A DNA stretch of 64,000 nt, from positions 46,339-110,338 of the forward strand of contig JANQTF010000186.1 of NCBI GenBank assembly GCA_030731845.1. The letters are read 5' to 3'. Of the stretch, positions 15,219 through 23,937 are shown in pieces (positions within the stretch are counted from its first letter, which is position 1; each line of letters starts with the position of its first letter). The notes under the pieces were generated by a model. The model was not told where the DNA came from, searched no databases, and worked only from the letters and a program-made list of their open reading frames with translations. Position numbers and translations under genes: made by a program. Source of the stretch: Bacteroidia bacterium. GTDB taxonomy: Bacteria; Bacteroidota; Bacteroidia; J057.

Positions 15219-16559
15219 ATGAACATTCATTTTATCGCTATCGGCGGCAGCGTAATGCACAGCCTGGCTCTTGCCCTGGTAGAAAATGGCCACAGCATAT
15301 CAGGATCAGATGACCATATCTACGATCCCGCCAAAGGCAAACTTGCTGCCGCAGGTATTTTACCTGAACTTGAAGGGTGGCACCCTGACCGGATTCATGA
15401 CAAGCTTGATGCAGTCATCCTCGGTATGCATGCCTTTACAGATAACCCCGAGCTCGCTCGCGCTCGAGAGCTTAATATCCCCGTCTATTCCTTTCCCGAA
15501 TTTATCTATGAGCAGTCGCGCAACAAGCAGCGCATCGTGATTGCCGGTAGCTATGGCAAATCTACCGTGACCTCCATGGTCATGCATGTGCTCCACGCAC
15601 TCGAAAGGAAGTTTGACTACCTCGTAGGCGCTGCCGTTGCTGGGTTTTCCAACTCTGTGCGAATCAGCGATGATGCCCCCATTATCCTGATTGAAGGAGA
15701 TGAATATTTCGCCTCCAGAATCGATCAGCGCCCCAAATTTCTCCTGTATCAAGCTCACATTTGCCTCATCAATGGCATTGCCTGGGACCATATCAATGTG
15801 TTTCCGAGTGAAGAAGGGTATGTGGAGCAATTTGCTGATCTCATCAAGAGCCTTGGTAAAGCCGCCGATATCATCGTCAATGAAGATGATGATCGCCTGA
15901 TGAAATTGGTAAAAACCTACGAAAAACCAGATACGCACTATGTGCATCCCTTTAGCTGTCCGAGCTATCGGGTAAAAGATGGGGTATTTCAGGTGAAAAT
16001 CGATGGAGAACGCACGGATGTGACGGTCTTTGGTAAGCACAACATGTCCAACATCGCCGCTGCATGGGAAATTTGCCAGCTGTTGGCCGTGTCTCCTGAA
16101 GAGTTTAGAAAGCACATCGCAACCTTTAAAGGTGCTGGTATTCGCCTGCAAACATTACGCAATGAACCCGGCCATGTCGTGATTCGCGACTATGCTCATG
16201 CACCCGAGAAAGTGTTGGCCTCTGTGCATGCCACCCGCGAAAAATATCCCAAAGCAAAGCTGCTTGCCTGCTTTGAGCTGCATACTTTTTCCAGCCTTAA
16301 TCCAGATTTTCTGCCCAGATATAAAGGTGCGTTGAATCAGGCAGACGAAATGATTGTCTTTGTGGATAAAGATGTCTGGGAGCGCAGGCGCATGGAGCCA
16401 CTTACCGAGCCTACCATTCGTGCTGCTTTTGCTAATAAAAAGCTGCGCTTCCTTTCCTCTCGCGAAGAGCTCCAAACCACCATCGCAGATCTCAAGCCGG
16501 AGGTGTTGCTCATGATGTCTTCCGGGAGTTTTTCAGAACTTGATCTAGGAAGCCTTTAG
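15219..16559 (+). CDS. mpl: UDP-N-acetylmuramate:L-alanyl-gamma-D-glutamyl-meso-diaminopimelate ligase
   Basis: A 446-residue Mur-ligase family protein. The start at 15219 gives MNIHFIAIGGSVMHSLAL, the normal N-terminal Rossmann strand and glycine loop of Mpl/MurC. The ATP-binding loop is GSYGKSTVTSM (about residues 108-118), with Ser in place of the usual second Thr. The GDEY motif and the NINxD-like region (INGIAWDHINVFPS) are typical, and the C-terminal domain contains the DYAHAPEKV motif. Mpl reattaches recovered murein tripeptide to UDP-MurNAc in the cytoplasm, so it belongs to cell-wall recycling. The length fits Mpl rather than MurC. It may share a transcript with the following metal-related genes, 84 bp downstream, but there is no functional link. 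Confidence 0.93.
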   Translation: MNIHFIAIGGSVMHSLALALVENGHSISGSDDHIYDPAKGKLAAAGILPELEGWHPDRIHDKLDAVILGMHAFTDNPELARARELNIPVYSFPEFIYEQSRNKQRIVIAGSYGKSTVTSMVMHVLHALERKFDYLVGAAVAGFSNSVRISDDAPIILIEGDEYFASRIDQRPKFLLYQAHICLINGIAWDHINVFPSEEGYVEQFADLIKSLGKAADIIVNEDDDRLMKLVKTYEKPDTHYVHPFSCPSYRVKDGVFQVKIDGERTDVTVFGKHNMSNIAAAWEICQLLAVSPEEFRKHIATFKGAGIRLQTLRNEPGHVVIRDYAHAPEKVLASVHATREKYPKAKLLACFELHTFSSLNPDFLPRYKGALNQADEMIVFVDKDVWERRRMEPLTEPTIRAAFANKKLRFLSSREELQTTIADLKPEVLLMMSSGSFSELDLGSL

Positions 16560-16643
16560 CTTGCACAGGGCTTGCTTTTTGGTACCAACGCAACTAAATG
16601 TTTTGATTGGCTGTTTAACCCCATGTTATTTAACTCATTATTT

Positions 16644-17003
16644 ATGAAAACCACGACTCGCATTTTTCTAGTCTATTGCCTGTTGGCTATTTCAGGCGCG
16701 ACCTTGCGTGCGCAAGACGCCTTGCCCAAGATCGTTGAGACCTCTTTCAAAGTATCTGGCGTCTGTGGAGAATGCAAAGAGCGTATTGAAACGACTCTGG
16801 ATACCAAAGGCGTAAAATTCGCCTCCTGGAATCAAGATACACAGATGTTGACCCTCGCGTTTCAGCCTAAAAAAATCACAGAAGAAAAGATTCATAATTT
16901 GCTGACAGAAGCTGGCCATGCCACCGAAAAAGCCGAAGCCAACCCTGTGGCCTACCAAAATCTACCTGGTTGCTGCCAGTATGAATCTGTGGCTCCTCAC
17001 TGA
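16644..17003 (+). CDS. Periplasmic heavy-metal-associated (HMA) domain protein
   Basis: A 119-residue exported protein. The start at 16644 gives a signal peptide (MKTTTRIFLVYCLLAISG, cleavage near RAQ24). The mature part is a single HMA (ferredoxin-like) fold, about residues 33-100, with the metal-binding pair Cys41 and Cys44 in GVCGECKE. A second Cys pair, Cys110-Cys111, lies in the short C-terminal tail. HMA domains of this type bind Cu(I) and sometimes Zn or Cd. The gene is 41 bp upstream of a TonB-dependent receptor, an arrangement that repeats in Bacteroidota, so the protein probably handles metal in the periplasm for that receptor. Metal identity is inference. Confidence 0.85.
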   Translation: MKTTTRIFLVYCLLAISGATLRAQDALPKIVETSFKVSGVCGECKERIETTLDTKGVKFASWNQDTQMLTLAFQPKKITEEKIHNLLTEAGHATEKAEANPVAYQNLPGCCQYESVAPH

Positions 17004-17044
17004 TGCGGTTTCCTATTTTGTACTGATTCCTTTCTTTCATCGCC

Positions 17045-19291
17045 ATGCGCAGCAAGCTGCTTTTGTTTGTCGGTTGTTTTTTTCTTCCAGCAGTTGCCCT
17101 TGCACAGGTGCAGGGCAGGGTAGTGGCACTCGGTGAAAGCGGGGAGGTGAGGCCCCTTCCTCAAGCCCGCCTGCACTGGCTGGAAACCAATCGCGGCACC
17201 CTGACCGACTCTCTGGGCGTTTTCCAGTTGCTAGCAGAAACCCCGAAAGATCAACGCCTTGTGGTGCAAGCCCAAGGATTTATCTCCGATACCATTTTCC
17301 TCGAAACGCCCCTTCCCTTCCTCGAAATTACCTTGCGAAGTGAGTACAAACTCGAAGATCAGGTGATTGTCGCTAAGGGAAAATCTTCTCATATCTCCTC
17401 CATTGCAGCACAGCAGACCGAACTCCTCACCGAAAAGGAGCTATTCAAAGCGGCTTGTTGCAACCTATCCGAAAGTTTTGAGACCAACCCTTCGGTTGAC
17501 GTCTCCTTTACTGATGCTGTTACAGGTGTAAGGCAGATCGAATTACTCGGACTGTCGAGCAAATACACCTTGCTGAGCCAGGAAAATATGCCAGCCATCC
17601 GGGGGCTAGCCTCTAATATGGGGTTGAGCCTCGTGCCAGGGCCTTGGGTACAGGGAATTCAAATCAGCAAAGGGGCTGGATCTGTAGTGAATGGCTTTGA
17701 AAGCATGACCGGACAGATCAACTATGAGCTAAAAAAGCCATGGGACAAAGAATGGCTCTATCTGAATGGATACCAGAATGTGCAAGGACGCAGTGAGCTC
17801 AATCTCGACTATTTCCGTACTGGCACAAAAGGGTGGGGGCAGGGCTTGCTAGCACATGCCAATATGCGACCCCGAGCCATGGACAACAATGGCGATGGAT
17901 TTCTTGATCAGCCCATTGGGCGGCAGGGAAATGTAGTGTATCGACTCATGAAGGCCGATCAGCTCGGTTGGTCAGGGCAGTTCAATGCCAGGGCAGTGTG
18001 GGACGAGCAGCGCTCAGGGGAGGATCCCCATCTTCATGAAGGACACGTTGGCTATCGGGTATATGAAGCTGATCTTCGCACCAGAAGACTGGAAAGCTGG
18101 GGCAAGCTTGGCTACATTTTTCCCAAGAAGCCTTACCAAAGCGTTGGTTTCCAGGCATCTGTTTCAGATCATCAGATCGAGGCGTTATTTGGCGAAAGGA
18201 ACTACGATGGGTCTCAGCAGTCCGGATATGCGAATGCCATTTTTCAAAGCATTCTGGGATCAACCAACCATGTGATCAAAACTGGAACGAGCGTACAGGT
18301 GGATCATGTGAATGAAGCAATCTTAGATACTGCCTTTGCACGGCTGGAAATTGTACCCGGTATTTTTGGGGAATATACATGGGAAAATCTGAAGCGATTC
18401 ACAATCGTAGCTGGCATCAGGGCAGACTGGAGCAGCCTCTTTGGGCTCTTTGTTAGTCCGAGATTCAATGCCAGATATAGCTTCGACGAGCGTACTACGC
18501 TTCGCGTAGCGTTGGGGCGCGGGCAGCGAACTGCCTCCCTCATCGCCGAGAACATGGGCATGCTCGCTACGAGCAGGCAACTCATTTTCTCTGGGAATAA
18601 CCCCCTAAGTCCAGCCTTTGGGTTTAGCCCCGAAGTAGCCTGGAATGTTGGGGCTCACCTATCACGTACTTTCCGCCTCGACTATCGGGAAGGCTCCATT
18701 AATCTTGATGCGTATCGCACCATATTCACCCGACAGGTGCTCCTGGATTGGGACCAAGATCCACAAGAGGTCAATTTTTATCAATCAATGGGGGCATCTT
18801 TTGCCAACTCGCTGCAATTGGAAGTGCAGTATGAACTCGCCAGAAGGCTTGATGTAAAAATCGCTTACCGCTACACGGATGTGCGGGCCACCTACCTCGA
18901 AGAAGGTCTGCGACAAATTCCCCTCGTGCCACAGCATCGCGCTTTGGCGAACGTCGCCTACGAAACCAAAACCGGATGGGCATTTGACCTGACAGCCAAT
19001 TTCCAAGGAAAGAAAAGGATTCCGGACACAGATGAGAATCCGGAGCGATACCAGCTTCTTTCTACGTCTCCTTCATTTATTCTCATCAATAGCCAGATTA
19101 CTAAGGAAATAGGAAAGAAGTGGAACGTGTATGTTGGAGCTGAAAACCTGACGAACTACCGACAACTTCGCCCCATCATTGCGGCTGAAGATCCTTTCGG
19201 TGCCTATTTTGATGCAGCACAAGTATGGGGCCCAATCATGGGAACCAACGTGTACGCTGGGTTTAGAATGAAATTAGAAAATAAGAAATAG
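17045..19291 (+). CDS. TonB-dependent outer-membrane receptor, probably metal-related
   Basis: A 748-residue outer-membrane beta-barrel receptor. It has a signal peptide (cleavage near ALAQ21), a carboxypeptidase-regulatory-like beta-sandwich (about 22-100), a TonB plug (about 105-230, with GVRQIELLGLSSKYTLL and ISKGAGSVVNGFESMTGQI), and a barrel that ends in an aromatic strand (VYAGFRMKLENKK). The plug starts with an unusual vicinal Cys pair, Cys138-Cys139 (KAACCNLSESFE), which echoes the Cys pair in the tail of the HMA protein just upstream. The pairing suggests import of copper or a copper complex; TonB-dependent energy would come from ExbB/ExbD/TonB elsewhere. Substrate is inference; the receptor class is certain. 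Confidence 0.92.
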   Translation: MRSKLLLFVGCFFLPAVALAQVQGRVVALGESGEVRPLPQARLHWLETNRGTLTDSLGVFQLLAETPKDQRLVVQAQGFISDTIFLETPLPFLEITLRSEYKLEDQVIVAKGKSSHISSIAAQQTELLTEKELFKAACCNLSESFETNPSVDVSFTDAVTGVRQIELLGLSSKYTLLSQENMPAIRGLASNMGLSLVPGPWVQGIQISKGAGSVVNGFESMTGQINYELKKPWDKEWLYLNGYQNVQGRSELNLDYFRTGTKGWGQGLLAHANMRPRAMDNNGDGFLDQPIGRQGNVVYRLMKADQLGWSGQFNARAVWDEQRSGEDPHLHEGHVGYRVYEADLRTRRLESWGKLGYIFPKKPYQSVGFQASVSDHQIEALFGERNYDGSQQSGYANAIFQSILGSTNHVIKTGTSVQVDHVNEAILDTAFARLEIVPGIFGEYTWENLKRFTIVAGIRADWSSLFGLFVSPRFNARYSFDERTTLRVALGRGQRTASLIAENMGMLATSRQLIFSGNNPLSPAFGFSPEVAWNVGAHLSRTFRLDYREGSINLDAYRTIFTRQVLLDWDQDPQEVNFYQSMGASFANSLQLEVQYELARRLDVKIAYRYTDVRATYLEEGLRQIPLVPQHRALANVAYETKTGWAFDLTANFQGKKRIPDTDENPERYQLLSTSPSFILINSQITKEIGKKWNVYVGAENLTNYRQLRPIIAAEDPFGAYFDAAQVWGPIMGTNVYAGFRMKLENKK

Positions 19292-19400
19292 GGAAGAATG
19301 TGATTTGTATTGTTCTTTTTGTTTTGAAAATCGAATATATCCTATATTGATTATCCCAGTTAATTACATTTCATAAAATACCATTAACGCAAAGGAATGT

Positions 19401-19439
19401 CTAGGTCGCTCACAATGAGTGACTAGTGGCTAGTTTTTT
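19401..19439 (+). terminator. Possible terminator after the TonB receptor
   Basis: GTCGCTCA (19405-19412) pairs with TGAGTGAC (19416-19423) with one G-T wobble across a CAA loop; outer CTA/TAG bases can extend the stem. A TTTTTT run follows at 19434-19439. It lies about 110 bp after the receptor stop, so transcription would have a long 3' end. Confidence 0.45.
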
Positions 19440-19501
19440 CGTCAATTCCGAGAGACAAATGGTCAAATTGCAACATCCAATTTCCCAAGATTACATCTCT
19501 C

Positions 19502-19509
19502 TATTTTTG
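19502..19509 (+). promoter_or_regulatory. Putative Bacteroidota -7 box of the beta-helix gene
   Basis: TATTTTTG matches the TAnnTTTG consensus. It lies 36 bp before the chosen start codon at 19546. No convincing TTTG -33 element is found at the expected spacing, so support is from position and one box only. Confidence 0.3.
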
Positions 19510-19545
19510 AAAAACTACCAGTATCTGATTATGGGTCATTTTACA

Positions 19546-22260
19546 ATGAAGACTGTTGTTGCGACAGTAATGTTCTTACTTATGGCTGCCTCCACATTTG
19601 CAGCCAATTATTATGTGGATGCTACCAATGGAAATGACGGATTCAGCGGAACATCCCTTGGTCAGGCATTCAAAACCATTTCAAGAATGGATGCGCAGGC
19701 GCTGCAACCCGGGGATAATATTTACTTCTTAAATGGAACCTATGAGCGCTCCGGTCAAAAACTCATGATTATTTCTGAGTCGGGCACGGCTTCAAACTGG
19801 ATCACCCTCCAAAACTATCCTGGGCATAGCCCCATCCTAAAGTTCAACTCCTGGACCGGTATTGAGCTGGTCAATGGCGCTTCTTATATTGCATTTAAGG
19901 GGCTGAAAATTCAGGGGGCAAGGACCTCTGTCACCCTTGCAAACGCCCTCAATCAACCTGGAAGTTGCGCGCAAGGCCAGGCTGGCAATGCTCAAGGGAT
20001 CTACAACGGTACGGGAATTCTCGCCGTAGGACCCAACCTCAGCTGGTCTGATCCCAGTACCACTGGCAACGAAGTGCCACACCACATTCTCGTCGAAAAC
20101 TGCGAGGTTTTTGATTGTACCAGTGCTGGGATTGCTTTCCAACAAGCTGATTATGTAACCATCAGAGGTTGTCAGGTTTATAACAATTGCTGGTACACCA
20201 TTTATGGCACAAGCGGAATCAATCTATACCAGCTCATCAACACCGATGGAACCACCGGGATTCACAACGTGATTTCTGGAAACCATGTGTACAGCAACCA
20301 ATTGCTTGTCCCCCAAATTCCTGTCTGTCAGTTTTATGACGGCAACGGAATTATCGTGGATGACTTCAAGCATACCCAAACGTTTCAGTACAAAAACCCT
20401 TCGATCACCTTCCCTTCCTACACTGGTAAGACCCTGATTACCAATAATGTCACCGCTGACAATGGTGGAAGCGGACTTCACTTTTACCTGAGTGATTATT
20501 GCTATGTGTACAACAACACCGTGGTGAACAACGCCACCCAAAACGGTGGGGGAAATGGCAATGGAGACTTCCGCATCGGTACCTGCGATCATTTTGACAT
20601 CCAAAACAATGTTTTCATTGGAACAAAGGTTCACCACGTCACCGGAACCAACACCGATATCACTTACGCCAATAACTACGAATCTGGAGGGAACATCAAT
20701 GCTACCATTGGTGGGGCTTCTTGCCCGAGCTGTCTCAGTACAGGCATGACCTTCGACAACATGGACAACGGCTCTGCTGAGCCTTACAAAACCTCTGCCA
20801 ATAGCTCTGTGATCGATCAGGGAGTGACAATTGCCGATGTGGTAGATGACTACCTCGGAAATGCCCGGAGTGAAGGCCTGGGCTATGAAATGGGCGCCTA
20901 CGAAGTTGCGTTCACGGGCGCTTGCATTAATAACACCGACCTTCCCGCCAAGATAGAAGCTGAATCTTTTTCTACCATGTCTGGTGTTTCTACCGAAACC
21001 ACTTCAGACATCGGCGGTGGGCAGAATGTAAGCTTCATCGACCTGGGTGATTACATGGAATACCTCATTGAGGTGGCCGCAGATACTTCCTTTTTGGTAG
21101 AATTCAGAATAGCGGGTGCAGGCACTGGCATCAAAACCATTGAGCTGTTCTCCGACGGGACCACACTTGGCACACTTGAATTTGCTGCAACCAATGGCTG
21201 GCAGACATGGACCACCGTTTCGAAAGTCATCGCTTTGACTGCTGGTTGCCATACTCTCAGGGTTCAGGCCAATACATCTGGATTCAATTTCAACTGGCTT
21301 AATTTCAGCTACTATGATCCTACCGCATGTGTAGGAGGAACTACGCTTCCTGCATTGATTGAAGCAGAAGACTATTCCTCCATGCTGGGGGTACAAAACG
21401 GCAGTACGACTGATGTCGGGGGAGGATCCAATGTAGGCTTTGTCGATGCAGGTGATTATCTCAACTATAAGATTTCAGTGCCTACAGCAGGCACCTACAC
21501 CTTAGATCTAAGGGTAGCCGCAGTTGGTACAAGCACCAAAACCATCGATATTCAATCAGACGGTAACACCATTCAAACCGTTAGTTTTCCCGCCACTGGC
21601 GGCTGGCAAACCTGGAGCACCGTGTCAACAACCATTCCTTTGAATGCTGGTTGTCAGACACTTACCCTTCTCATGAACTCAACAGGCCTTAACATCAACT
21701 GGCTTGACCTGGATCTGGTTGGAGTAACTTTCCCTGTGGAATTGGTCGATTTCTCTGCCGAAGTATTAGGAAATATTGTCCAGATTGATTGGATCACTGC
21801 AACCGAAATCAACAACGATTACTTTGTCATTGAGCGCTCTTCAGATGCCGTAATCTGGAGCAAGCAATCAAGGATAGAAGGAGCTGGCAACACCAGAAAA
21901 GAAACATACTATTCTGATATGGACCACAGCCCGCTTCCCGGCATTTCGTTTTATCGCCTTGCTCAGTATGACATTGATGGAACTGTGTCGTATTCAGAAA
22001 CCAAATCCGTGAGGCTGGAAAGCAACCTTTTCTCGGCAATCTTAAAGGCTTACCCCAACCCAACGACCGGATTGATCACAGTCAGTGGCGATGAGATGGC
22101 GGGCGTCATGGTTTTTGATATCGTCGGGAGAGAGGTGAGTGTTTTGGTTACCCAAAAGAATCGGCAGGAAACAGAAGTGGATCTTGACCTCAGGACCCTT
22201 GAGCCAGGAATCTATTTCATTCGCTCCGAACATGGTAGTGTGATGGTTCAAAAGCAATAA
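19546..22260 (+). CDS. T9SS-secreted parallel beta-helix protein with two CBM6 domains
   Basis: A 904-residue secreted protein. The ATG at 19546 gives a normal signal peptide (MKTVVATVMFLLMAASTFA); an ATG five codons upstream (19531) is also possible. Residues about 22-445 are a right-handed beta-helix with a DUF1565-type opening (YYVDATNGNDGFSGTSL) and the repeated short-strand pattern seen in polysaccharide lyases and related glycosidases. Two CBM6-type modules follow, each starting with IEAE (about 475-600 and 610-725) and containing the GDY(M/L)-x-Y binding-face motif. The end is a T9SS type A sorting domain (AYPNPTTGLITVSG). The protein likely binds and perhaps cleaves a polysaccharide at the cell surface; the catalytic residues cannot be assigned. 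It is convergent with the SusD gene and thus not in that operon. Confidence 0.88.
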   Translation: MKTVVATVMFLLMAASTFAANYYVDATNGNDGFSGTSLGQAFKTISRMDAQALQPGDNIYFLNGTYERSGQKLMIISESGTASNWITLQNYPGHSPILKFNSWTGIELVNGASYIAFKGLKIQGARTSVTLANALNQPGSCAQGQAGNAQGIYNGTGILAVGPNLSWSDPSTTGNEVPHHILVENCEVFDCTSAGIAFQQADYVTIRGCQVYNNCWYTIYGTSGINLYQLINTDGTTGIHNVISGNHVYSNQLLVPQIPVCQFYDGNGIIVDDFKHTQTFQYKNPSITFPSYTGKTLITNNVTADNGGSGLHFYLSDYCYVYNNTVVNNATQNGGGNGNGDFRIGTCDHFDIQNNVFIGTKVHHVTGTNTDITYANNYESGGNINATIGGASCPSCLSTGMTFDNMDNGSAEPYKTSANSSVIDQGVTIADVVDDYLGNARSEGLGYEMGAYEVAFTGACINNTDLPAKIEAESFSTMSGVSTETTSDIGGGQNVSFIDLGDYMEYLIEVAADTSFLVEFRIAGAGTGIKTIELFSDGTTLGTLEFAATNGWQTWTTVSKVIALTAGCHTLRVQANTSGFNFNWLNFSYYDPTACVGGTTLPALIEAEDYSSMLGVQNGSTTDVGGGSNVGFVDAGDYLNYKISVPTAGTYTLDLRVAAVGTSTKTIDIQSDGNTIQTVSFPATGGWQTWSTVSTTIPLNAGCQTLTLLMNSTGLNINWLDLDLVGVTFPVELVDFSAEVLGNIVQIDWITATEINNDYFVIERSSDAVIWSKQSRIEGAGNTRKETYYSDMDHSPLPGISFYRLAQYDIDGTVSYSETKSVRLESNLFSAILKAYPNPTTGLITVSGDEMAGVMVFDIVGREVSVLVTQKNRQETEVDLDLRTLEPGIYFIRSEHGSVMVQKQ

Positions 22261-22277
22261 TTTTCTGCAAAAACCTG

Positions 22278-22321
22278 AAACGAAGAAGGCCACTCCAGTA
22301 TTGGGGTGGCCTTCTTCGTTT
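22278..22321. terminator. Strong bidirectional terminator
   Basis: AAACGAAGAAGGCCAC (22278-22293) pairs perfectly with GTGGCCTTCTTCGTTT (22306-22321), and the stem extends by three pairs to a six-base loop. T-tracts occur on both strands. It ends transcription of the beta-helix gene. Confidence 0.85.
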
Positions 22322-22376
22322 TTGTCAATCACCTCTTCTAAAGGATTTCACATCCAAAAGCGCCTTAACCACCCCC

Positions 22377-22430
22377 AAAAAATACGCCTCACAAGTTGCC
22401 CGCTTGGCTACTTGTGAGGCGTGACTTTTT
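22377..22430. terminator. Bidirectional terminator at the end of the SusCD operon
   Basis: ACGCCTCACAAGT (22384-22396) pairs perfectly with ACTTGTGAGGCGT (22410-22422) on a 13-base loop. On the minus strand the stem is followed by ATTTTTT, and on the plus strand by TTTTT. It lies 20 bp after the SusD stop. Confidence 0.82.
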
Positions 22431-22441
22431 ACTGCCTTTTC

Positions 22442-23914
22442 TTAGTATCCGCTATTCTGACCCAGCAGACCTCCACTGAGGTCAATTTCTGCCTGGGGAA
22501 TGGGGAAGAGATCATGTTTACCATCAATGAATGGCTTGCCAACTGCCCGCATGACTTCCCCTGCGCGCTGTTGGCGCTGGAGATCAAACCAGCGATGTTG
22601 CTCAAGCGCAAGCTCAGAGCGGCGCTCCCGCCAGATTCTGCTTCTCAATTCAGCCTGATCGGTGATCGTGATATCAGGAAGAATAAAGGGGTTGTTTCTC
22701 CTCGCCCTTGCCCGAACCTGATTCAGGTACTGAAGTGCTTCGGTAGATTTGCCGTTTTCGTTGAGCACCTCAGCAGCCATGAGCAGCACGTCGGCATAGC
22801 GAAGGAGTCGAATGTTGCCCGGGCCATTGCCGTTTCCGCCTGTATGCTCAGGAACCCAGGCTTTCTGGTTGTAGCGCTCGTTGAGAATATCAGTATTGTC
22901 CTGCACCACTTCGCTGCCATCGGGGAGAACTTCCCCCACGTAGAGGATGGTAGCTTCTCGGCGTGGGTCGCCAGTCTCAAATGAAGTCACGAGGTCGTCA
23001 GAGGGTCGATTGAACCCCCAGCCCAGATTCGGGTCTCCTCTCACGCCTTGCACTTCATTGTACTGGCTTCCACCGCCACCTGTCTCCAAAGCCACCGTGA
23101 AAACTTCGAAGATAGATTCCGTGGAGTTTTCTCCCTCAGGCATAAAGATGGTGTTGAAATTCGGGAGTAGAGCATAGTTGGCAGAAGCAATCACCTCCAT
23201 CAGCAAGGGCTCGGCAAGGGCGTATTCACCTCTTGTGAGATACACCTTGGCCAGCAAAGCCTGTGCGGCCCCTTTGGTGGCCCGGCCTTGATCCTCAGCA
23301 AGTTGAGCTGATCGAAGTGGCAACACAGCTGCAGCTTCGCTAAGGTCAGCAATGATGAGGGCATATACCTCTGAGGCGGGCTTTCTTTCCTGTTTGTATT
23401 CATCAGGATTCAGGGGCCGATCAATAAGGGGAATGTCTCCAAACCAGCGCACAAGGTTGAAATAGAAATGTGCCCGCAGAAACTTAGCCTCTGCAATCAA
23501 CCGGGCTTGAAGTGTTGGCTCAATTTCTTCCATCAGGGGCACTTCGCTCAACACGAGATTGGCTCGATAAATTCCCTGATAATAGCCTCCCCACACACCA
23601 AGAAAGGCTATGTTGCCTGGATCAAAGCTGAAATTGTCCACTTCCAGCAGGAAGTTGGCGTCGGTAACTGTGCTGCCCTTATCTGAGTCGTCCGACACGA
23701 TATCGGTCAGGCCGATGTAGCTAAACACGTGCACATTCCAGTCGCGCAGATGGTTGTAAATGGCATTAACAGCCCAAACGGCTTGCTCTTCTGTTTGAAA
23801 GAAATTGTCTGAGGTGAGCTGACCCAGGGGTTTCTTTTCCAAAAACCCCTCACAACCAGATAGCAGAAGGATGACCGCTACCATGAGACTTTTGTAGAGA
23901 TGGAAATTTTTCAT
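22442..23914 (-). CDS. SusD/RagB-family surface glycan-binding lipoprotein
   Basis: A 490-residue outer-membrane lipoprotein. The start at 23914 gives a lipoprotein signal with the lipobox LLSGC (Cys21), directly followed by the SusD hallmark FLEKKPLGQLTSDNFF. The helical SusD core continues with the typical AEAKFLRAHFYFNLVRWFGDIPL region, and the C-terminal half ends with the usual RVWRERRxELALE-type helix (here IWRERRSELALEQHRWFDL) and the DKHDLFPIPQAEI-like close. SusD proteins cap the SusC barrel and deliver oligosaccharides to it. The gene is the last of the operon, 23 bp after susC-like, reversed from the position seen in many loci, where SusCD lead. The ligand is probably the glucan handled by the GH144 and GH3 enzymes upstream (inference). 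Confidence 0.95.
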   Translation of the reverse strand: MKNFHLYKSLMVAVILLLSGCEGFLEKKPLGQLTSDNFFQTEEQAVWAVNAIYNHLRDWNVHVFSYIGLTDIVSDDSDKGSTVTDANFLLEVDNFSFDPGNIAFLGVWGGYYQGIYRANLVLSEVPLMEEIEPTLQARLIAEAKFLRAHFYFNLVRWFGDIPLIDRPLNPDEYKQERKPASEVYALIIADLSEAAAVLPLRSAQLAEDQGRATKGAAQALLAKVYLTRGEYALAEPLLMEVIASANYALLPNFNTIFMPEGENSTESIFEVFTVALETGGGGSQYNEVQGVRGDPNLGWGFNRPSDDLVTSFETGDPRREATILYVGEVLPDGSEVVQDNTDILNERYNQKAWVPEHTGGNGNGPGNIRLLRYADVLLMAAEVLNENGKSTEALQYLNQVRARARRNNPFILPDITITDQAELRSRIWRERRSELALEQHRWFDLQRQQRAGEVMRAVGKPFIDGKHDLFPIPQAEIDLSGGLLGQNSGY

Positions 23915-23937
23915 GATAATTTTTTGTCTTGTCAACA

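Noticed and set aside
22421..22984. Open frame of 187 codons opposite the SusD gene
   Set aside because: Shadow of SusD; no signal, motif or conserved feature.
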